Assembly (NCBI GenBank): GCA_964247295.1
Contig: CAXTTV010000091.1
Coordinates: 1 to 18,742, forward strand
Length of the DNA stretch: 18,742 nucleotides
Direction: 5' to 3'
Origin: CAXTTV01 sp964247295
GTDB lineage: Bacteria; Chloroflexota; Ktedonobacteria; Ktedonobacterales; Ktedonobacteraceae
How positions within the stretch are numbered: position 1 is the stretch's first letter; each line of letters opens with the position of its first letter. This document shows positions 15,031 through 18,742 of this stretch, piece after piece. The notes under the pieces were generated by a model. It was not told the DNA's origin, did no database searches, and worked only from the letters and a program-made list of their open reading frames with translations. Position numbers and translations under genes: made by a program.

Positions 15031-15663
15031 CTAGATGCCTTTACTACTGATGAAGGCGATGCTGTGAAGGTACTGCCTCTCTTCAGCCTCTTTGACCATG
15101 AAATCCGCGACATCTGCTCTGGTGGTCATACGGATAAGGATGGGGGAGCGAAAGGGGTTTCTGGCAACCTGATAGGTGCTGCTCTCTGGTCCATTCGTCA
15201 GACGATAGGGGCGCACGATGGTCCAATCTATTTCGCTCCTTTTGATTAAGGCATCCTGCGCCAGCGCATCGGCATACACGTTTTTGAGCAGTAAGGGCCG
15301 GATAATCTTTTCGATAATCAAACCAGCGTTATCTCCCAGGCCCGCACCGGAGATACAGATAAACCGCCTGACTCCGGTCTGAGCCAATGCGCTAAGGACG
15401 TTTCTAGCGCTCTCTTCACAGATGGTATCCGGCTTTAAGGTTCGCGCTCCAATGGTGGAGATTATCAGATCCTGCCCCCCAATAACCTTCTGTACATCAT
15501 CGGGCTTTAATGCATCTCCTTGACTAATATGCAAGGAAGGCGATTGAACATCTAACTTTGAGGGCGTTCTGGCCAGAGCAGTAACCTGGTGGCCCCGCGC
15601 TAGAGCCTTGTCCAAAACCAACCGACCAATGCCACCAGTTGCGCCTAATAATGCGATGTTCAT
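15031..15663 (-). CDS. NAD(P)-binding oxidoreductase, atypical SDR (NmrA/YwnB-like)
   Basis: Rossmann-fold protein beginning MNIALLGATGGIGR, with the glycine-rich dinucleotide motif GATGGIG at 7-13 and a basic cluster after strand 2 (ARTPSKL, 31-37) that suggests NADP. ISTIGA (68-73) and RRFICISGAGLGD (99-111) follow the pattern of atypical SDRs. The classical catalytic Y-x-x-x-K is not in place, so this looks like the NmrA-like or flavin-reductase-like group. DWTIVRPYRLTNG (146-158) is typical of that group. It is 210 residues and complete. ATG 15663 is chosen because it begins exactly at the Rossmann strand; an AGGT site lies 8 bases upstream. It starts only 5 bases after the tetR stop, so it is the second gene of a tetR operon and probably acts on the compound that regulator senses. 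The substrate is unknown. Confidence 0.88.
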   Translation of the reverse strand: MNIALLGATGGIGRLVLDKALARGHQVTALARTPSKLDVQSPSLHISQGDALKPDDVQKVIGGQDLIISTIGARTLKPDTICEESARNVLSALAQTGVRRFICISGAGLGDNAGLIIEKIIRPLLLKNVYADALAQDALIKRSEIDWTIVRPYRLTNGPESSTYQVARNPFRSPILIRMTTRADVADFMVKEAEERQYLHSIAFISSKGI

Positions 15664-15668
15664 AAAAA

Positions 15669-16271
15669 TTACCTGCTTTCTTGTTTCCAGTCTATGAGGG
15701 GACGGATCGCCGCCGCTATGCTCTGCTTCCACTGCGCTTCTGACTGCTCTAACCAGCCATTCTGGTTCCAGAGGACGGTCAATAGCAATAAGCCCATAAG
15801 ACTCAGGGTTGTGGCTTCCTGATCCACCTCAGATCTCAAGACAGGACTCGCTTGCTTAAGAAGATCACTAATAAGGTGCCGGGCTGCCTGGGGAGCCGCC
15901 GCGCTCTCGACTGTGATTGAAGGAAACTTCTGGTATTCACTGATGCCAAATTGCAGTAATGCCGCATGCCTCTGGAGAAGATCCTTGAGAAATTCCAGAG
16001 CATCCCGCAAGCCTTCAACCACCTTCTGAGGACTTGAGATCTCCAGGGGCCCTCGCTGGCGATACGCCTGGATCTGACCTGGAAGATCAAAATGGCGGAA
16101 AACGGCGTGAACCAGGGCCTCTTTGTCTTTAAATCGACGAAATACGGTGACTTCATTGACCCCGGCTGCCTCGGCGATCGCTCTGGTTGTGGTTCCTACG
16201 ATCCCCCGCTCACGTACCAGCCTTAAAAAAGCCTCCAGAATTCGCCTTTCGGTCTCGCTTGTTTCCGCCAT
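15669..16271 (-). CDS. TetR family transcriptional regulator
   Basis: DNA-binding repressor of the TetR family. The N-terminal helix-turn-helix domain is clear (about 8-55): RRILEAFLRLVRERGI, then TTTRAIAEAAGVNEVTVFRR (27-46) and F-K-D-K-E-A-L. The C-terminal ligand-binding part (about 60-200) is helical and not conserved enough to name the ligand. Length is 200 residues, typical. ATG 16271 has AAGGGA upstream at 7 bases. A near-perfect palindrome lies just before the gene over its own promoter, so self-repression is likely, and the SDR gene would be controlled with it. ispE is transcribed away from the same region and could also be affected. Confidence 0.93.
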   Translation of the reverse strand: MAETSETERRILEAFLRLVRERGIVGTTTRAIAEAAGVNEVTVFRRFKDKEALVHAVFRHFDLPGQIQAYRQRGPLEISSPQKVVEGLRDALEFLKDLLQRHAALLQFGISEYQKFPSITVESAAAPQAARHLISDLLKQASPVLRSEVDQEATTLSLMGLLLLTVLWNQNGWLEQSEAQWKQSIAAAIRPLIDWKQESR

Positions 16272-16290
16272 GCAATTTCCCTTTTAATTA

Positions 16291-16314
16291 TTGCAAGCAA
16301 GCACTTGCTTGCAA
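16291..16314. promoter_or_regulatory. Palindromic operator upstream of tetR
   Basis: TTGCAAGCAAG (16291-16301) and CTTGCTTGCAA (16304-16314) are exact inverted repeats around a CA centre, 24 bases in all. It lies between the tetR gene and its -10, over the predicted transcription start. Size and placement match TetR-family operators. Confidence 0.8.
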
Positions 16315-16315
16315 A

Positions 16316-16345
16316 AGTATACACGATAACGTAAATAGAGCGCAA
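16316..16345 (-). promoter_or_regulatory. Promoter of tetR-SDR operon
   Basis: On the minus strand TTGCGC (16345-16340) and TATACT (16321-16316) are separated by 18 bases. Transcription would start near 16309, inside the palindromic operator, so a bound repressor would block it. An alternative pair (TTGCAA at 16314-16309, AATAAT at 16292-16287) would place the operator in the spacer. Confidence 0.55.
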
Positions 16346-16355
16346 GGTTTGCTGC

Positions 16356-16361
16356 TTGACA
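16356..16361 (+). promoter_or_regulatory. Candidate -35 of ispE
   Basis: TTGACA is an exact -35 consensus, but the AT-rich segment 17-19 bases later (AAAATA/AAATAT, 16380-16386) is a poor -10. A TATGAT at 16391-16396 overlaps the start codons and cannot serve. The ispE promoter is therefore only partly defined. Confidence 0.4.
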
Positions 16362-16397
16362 GCTCCTGCTTTTCTCGCCAAAATATAGGGTATGATG

Positions 16398-17291
16398 ATG
16401 CATGCACAAAGGATACAAATCTCCGGGGACTCCTGCTTTATCAAGTCCTACGCGAAGATTAATCTGACGCTTGATATTTTGGGACGCCGACCTGATGGCT
16501 TCCATGAGCTGGCAACGGTGATGCAGGCTATCGATCTCTTCGATACACTCTGCCTCTCACCACTGCCCGAGGATCGTGTGGAGATAGTTTGCTCAAAACT
16601 GGAACTGAGCAACGCTTCAAATCTGGCGGCTCGGGCTGCCGAGCTGATCCGTCAGCGCTTCTCGCTCCACCGGGGTCTGAAAATTGAACTAAATAAACGT
16701 GTCCCGATGGCTGCCGGCCTGGGCGGCGGGAGCAGCAACGCCGCAGCGGTCCTACTGGCTTTACGCGAATGGTGGGACCTGCCAATTGCTCACGAAGAGA
16801 TGATTGAGATGGCGGCCTCTCTGGGTTCGGATGTGCCGTTTTTCCTTACTGAGGGGCTGGCTCTCTGTCGTGGGCGCGGTGAGGTTATGACGCCGATCCC
16901 GGCCTTCTGTCCACCCTCGCTACGCTGGCTGATCATTCTAAAACCAGCGATCAGTGTCTCAACGGCGATGGTCTTTACAAATCTGCCAGCCAGCGATTAT
17001 ACAGATGGCACGCACTCTCTATCAATTCAACAGGCACTTCAAAAAGCACAGGAGCCAGATCTTACAGATCTTCACAATGGGCTGGAACGCAATGTGCTGA
17101 AGACTTATCCTGAGGTAGCTCAGGCCCGAGAGGCGCTATTGGATGCGGGAGCCTCTTTTGTCCGGCTTTCCGGCAGCGGTCCAACGCTTTTCGCGCCTTT
17201 TTCCAGGCTTGAGGATGCGGTTCACGTCCACGAGCGTCTAAAAAATGCAGGTTACGAAATCTATATCTCGCACGTGATATACTTGAATTGA
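16398..17291 (+). CDS. ispE: 4-diphosphocytidyl-2-C-methyl-D-erythritol kinase
   Basis: GHMP kinase that phosphorylates CDP-methylerythritol, the MEP step between IspD and IspF. Motifs from this start: YAKINLTLDILGRRPDGFHEL, with the catalytic Lys of A-K-I-N (18-38); the ATP loop PMAAGLGGGSSNAAAVL (103-119); GSDVPFFL with the catalytic Asp (D145); and the C-terminal SGSGPTLFA (258-266). It is complete at 297 residues. Three ATG codons in a row (16392, 16395, 16398) could start it. The third is 7 bases after AGGG (16387-16390), the best spacing, so I chose it. The difference is two residues. The gene is about 7.4 kb from ispDF, so the pathway is split in this window. It is divergent from the tetR operon and is followed by a small zinc-ribbon gene 32 bases later, probably in the same transcript. 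Confidence 0.96.
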   Translation: MHAQRIQISGDSCFIKSYAKINLTLDILGRRPDGFHELATVMQAIDLFDTLCLSPLPEDRVEIVCSKLELSNASNLAARAAELIRQRFSLHRGLKIELNKRVPMAAGLGGGSSNAAAVLLALREWWDLPIAHEEMIEMAASLGSDVPFFLTEGLALCRGRGEVMTPIPAFCPPSLRWLIILKPAISVSTAMVFTNLPASDYTDGTHSLSIQQALQKAQEPDLTDLHNGLERNVLKTYPEVAQAREALLDAGASFVRLSGSGPTLFAPFSRLEDAVHVHERLKNAGYEIYISHVIYLN

Positions 17292-17323
17292 GGAGTTTTC
17301 TGTCTATAATAAGGAGTTTGCAT

Positions 17324-17482
17324 ATGGCAGATGTCTACTACTGCGTGAAGTGTAAGAAGAAAACGCAGATGAAGGACCCGCAACAGGTAACAATTAAGAA
17401 TGGACGGCCTGCGCTAAAGGGCCTCTGCAATGATTGTAGTACCACAGTCTATGTGATCCAGAGCTCAAAAAAACCTCATTAG
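17324..17482 (+). CDS. Small zinc-ribbon protein, DUF5679 family
   Basis: A 52-residue protein beginning MADVYYCVKCKKKTQMKDPQ. Two C-x-x-C knuckles (C7-C10 and C35-C38) and the KNGRPALKG core (25-33) match DUF5679, a small zinc ribbon found in several bacterial phyla with no known function. It recalls ribosomal or transcription-linked zinc ribbons, but no role is established. ATG 17324 has AAGGAG (17311-17316) at an ideal 7 bases; a longer reading from 17288 would overlap the ispE stop and lacks its own site. Probably co-transcribed with ispE. A hairpin follows. Confidence 0.88.
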   Translation: MADVYYCVKCKKKTQMKDPQQVTIKNGRPALKGLCNDCSTTVYVIQSSKKPH

Positions 17483-17488
17483 CCCCTT

Positions 17489-17516
17489 GTGGCGCCCATA
17501 GCAATAAGGGTGCCAC
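17489..17516 (+). terminator. Hairpin after DUF5679 gene
   Basis: GTGGCGCCC (17489-17497) pairs with GGGTGCCAC (17508-17516) with one G-T wobble and a 10-base loop. The sequence GCAGCTTTCTTCTC follows, a weak T-tract. Likely terminator of the ispE transcript. Confidence 0.55.
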
Positions 17517-17589
17517 GCAGCTTTCTTCTCGCTTGCTGTGCACTTACTCCTCACAAAAGTCCTTTTGCGGATACCAAAAATCGCTCCTC

Positions 17590-17598
17590 TGCTATAAT
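17590..17598 (+). promoter_or_regulatory. Extended -10 promoter for the glycosyltransferase gene
   Basis: TGCTATAAT, identical to the site at 12934-12942. No -35 at the usual distance (TTGCGG at 17565-17570 is 22 bases away). The predicted start near 17605 gives a leader of about 60 bases. Confidence 0.6.
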
Positions 17599-17663
17599 GG
17601 AACCGATAAATAATTACTCAGGATGGGATTTTCTCCTGATCCGCATATTAATGAGGTTCTATT

Positions 17664-18742
17664 TTGAGGAATCTGCTTCGCTCTCTGATTCTGCTTTTTG
17701 TGCGAGTGGTTGGCTGGCCTGCTGCCTCGCGGTCTCGCGGTCAACTGGAGCAATGCTCCGCCGCGCCTCCACGCATCCTGCTGATCCGCCCGGACCATCT
17801 GGGCGATCTGGTGATGACGACGCCGGTTGTTCGGGCTCTGAAAACCCATCTGCCTGAGGCCTCCCTCTCAATGCTGGTTGGGCCCTGGTCAGCGGAGATT
17901 GTGGCCCGCACCCCTGATCTGGATACCGTGAAAACCTGTGCGTTTCCTGGCTTTCGTCGTCAGGGTCAGGGAGCTCTGGAGCCATATATATTGCTGTTCT
18001 CGCTGGCGAAGCAGCTTCGGCGCGGAAACTACGATCTGGCGATCAATCTTCGACCAGATTTCTGGTGGGGCGCGGCCCTGCTCTATCTGGCGCGCATCCC
18101 CCGCCGCGTGGGCTATGCGATCGCTCCCGGTACGCCTTTTCTGAATGTGGCTCTGCCTTTTCAGGCTCCTGAACATGCGACGCTCTCTTGCCTAAAGCTT
18201 GTGGATGCGGCGCTACACTCGTTGGGAGCTTCCGATCTCTCGATACCACTGACTCCCGAGAACTACCCGCAAATTTTTGAGCCTTCAGACGAGGAAAAAG
18301 CCTGGGTTCAGCAGAGGTTAGCAAACGTTGGGATAAGCGAGCAGGCTCCATATGTGTTGATCCAACCGGGAAGTGGCGCGGCGGTAAAGCTCTGGCGATC
18401 AGCGGCCTGGGCTACGGTCGCTGATACTCTGCGACGACAGGATAGCGATCTACGGATTGTTTTTATAGGTAGCCCTGTCGAACGTCCACTGCTGGATGGG
18501 ATTGCGCGAGAAACGCCGGCTCCGGTCTCCCTGATCTTCGATGCGACGATCGGCCAACTGGCAGCCTTGATCCAACGGAGCCGACTGTTCATGGGGGTTG
18601 ATAGCAGCGGCTCGCATTTCGCGGCGGCGGTGGGAACTCCCTCAATTGCGCTCTTTGGCCCGACCGATCCCAAGATCTTTGGCCCATGGGGCCCATCCAG
18701 CCGACATCGCGTGAATACTTCTACCTTTCGCTGCCCTTCCTG
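17664..18742 (+). CDS. Glycosyltransferase family 9 (heptosyltransferase-like), 3' end missing
   Basis: GT-B fold sugar transferase related to the LPS ADP-heptose transferases, but the donor and acceptor here are unknown. A hydrophobic N-terminal segment (about 4-20) and a linker precede the first domain, which opens with RILLIRPDHLGDLVMTTP (37-54), the family signature. Later landmarks are NLRPDFWWG (128-136), VLIQPGSG (231-238), the K-x-W of VKLWRSAAWA, and GVDSSGSHFAAAVGTPSIAL (311-330) followed by FGPTDP, the family's donor-binding region. The frame is open to the window end (359 codons seen), so the C-terminus is cut by the window. I place the start at TTG 17664, because a stop lies at 17652-17654 in this frame, no ATG occurs before the core domain, and GAGG (17653-17656) is 7 bases upstream. 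Confidence 0.88.
   Translation, partial: MRNLLRSLILLFVRVVGWPAASRSRGQLEQCSAAPPRILLIRPDHLGDLVMTTPVVRALKTHLPEASLSMLVGPWSAEIVARTPDLDTVKTCAFPGFRRQGQGALEPYILLFSLAKQLRRGNYDLAINLRPDFWWGAALLYLARIPRRVGYAIAPGTPFLNVALPFQAPEHATLSCLKLVDAALHSLGASDLSIPLTPENYPQIFEPSDEEKAWVQQRLANVGISEQAPYVLIQPGSGAAVKLWRSAAWATVADTLRRQDSDLRIVFIGSPVERPLLDGIARETPAPVSLIFDATIGQLAALIQRSRLFMGVDSSGSHFAAAVGTPSIALFGPTDPKIFGPWGPSSRHRVNTSTFRCPS

Noticed and set aside
17283..17310. Promoter-like TTGAAT-16-TATAAT at the end of ispE
   Set aside because: Transcription would start near 17317, after the AAGGAG ribosome site (17311-17316) that clearly serves the DUF5679 gene, so read-through from ispE is the simpler explanation. A leaderless transcript cannot be excluded.
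17489..17857. 122-codon + frame overlapping the start of the glycosyltransferase gene
   Set aside because: It begins in the post-DUF5679 hairpin, has no ribosome site, and its second half is the out-of-frame reading of the GT9 gene.

Overview
The window reads as a stretch of bacterial chromosome with mostly housekeeping genes and little sign of mobile DNA. I see no rRNA, tRNA, CRISPR array or insertion sequence. The most likely source is a Chloroflexota bacterium of the Ktedonobacteria type. This is inferred from protein style (a DUF5679 zinc ribbon, a YacL-type PIN-TRAM protein, a four-domain S1, a soluble YceI protein) and from gene order that resembles Bacillota without matching it. No marker here proves the lineage.

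Layout. 1-315: leader with no convincing gene. 316-8959, all on +: ribosomal protein S1 (rpsA), clpC, radA, yacL, ispD, ispF. This is the Bacillota order clpC-radA-(disA)-yacL-ispD-ispF, but ctsR/mcsA/mcsB are absent before clpC and disA is absent between radA and yacL, where a 357-base non-coding gap lies. 9093-9629: a YceI-like polyisoprenoid-binding protein with its own strong promoter. 9724-10047 (-): a TatA protein. 10272-10925 (+): an unrecognised membrane-anchored protein. 11014-12799 (-): xerD then a purine nucleoside phosphorylase, again a pairing known from Bacillota. 13047-13829 (+): an unrecognised protein with TIM-barrel-like periodicity. 13927-14889 (-): a glycoside-hydrolase-like TIM-barrel protein with a Cys cluster. 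15031-16271 (-): a tetR-SDR operon with a near-perfect palindromic operator. 16398 to the end (+): ispE, a small DUF5679 zinc ribbon, and a glycosyltransferase family 9 gene that runs off the window.

How the genes fit together. ispD, ispE and ispF encode three consecutive steps of the MEP isoprenoid pathway (CTP transfer, kinase, cyclisation), and the adjacent YceI protein belongs to a family that binds polyisoprenoids. ClpC is an unfoldase for ClpP, and RadA and XerD act in recombination and chromosome resolution. Convergent gene pairs are separated by clear hairpins. Promoters fall into two kinds: TTGACN-17-TATNAT (clpC, yceI) and extended -10 TGC-TATNNT with a weak -35 (four sites).

Most notable: IspD keeps its overall fold pattern and its C-terminal motifs but has lost the glycine-rich CTP-binding loop and several catalytic residues. 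XerD has Arg where the catalytic Lys of the beta2-beta3 hairpin is expected. I see no clearly new multi-gene system.
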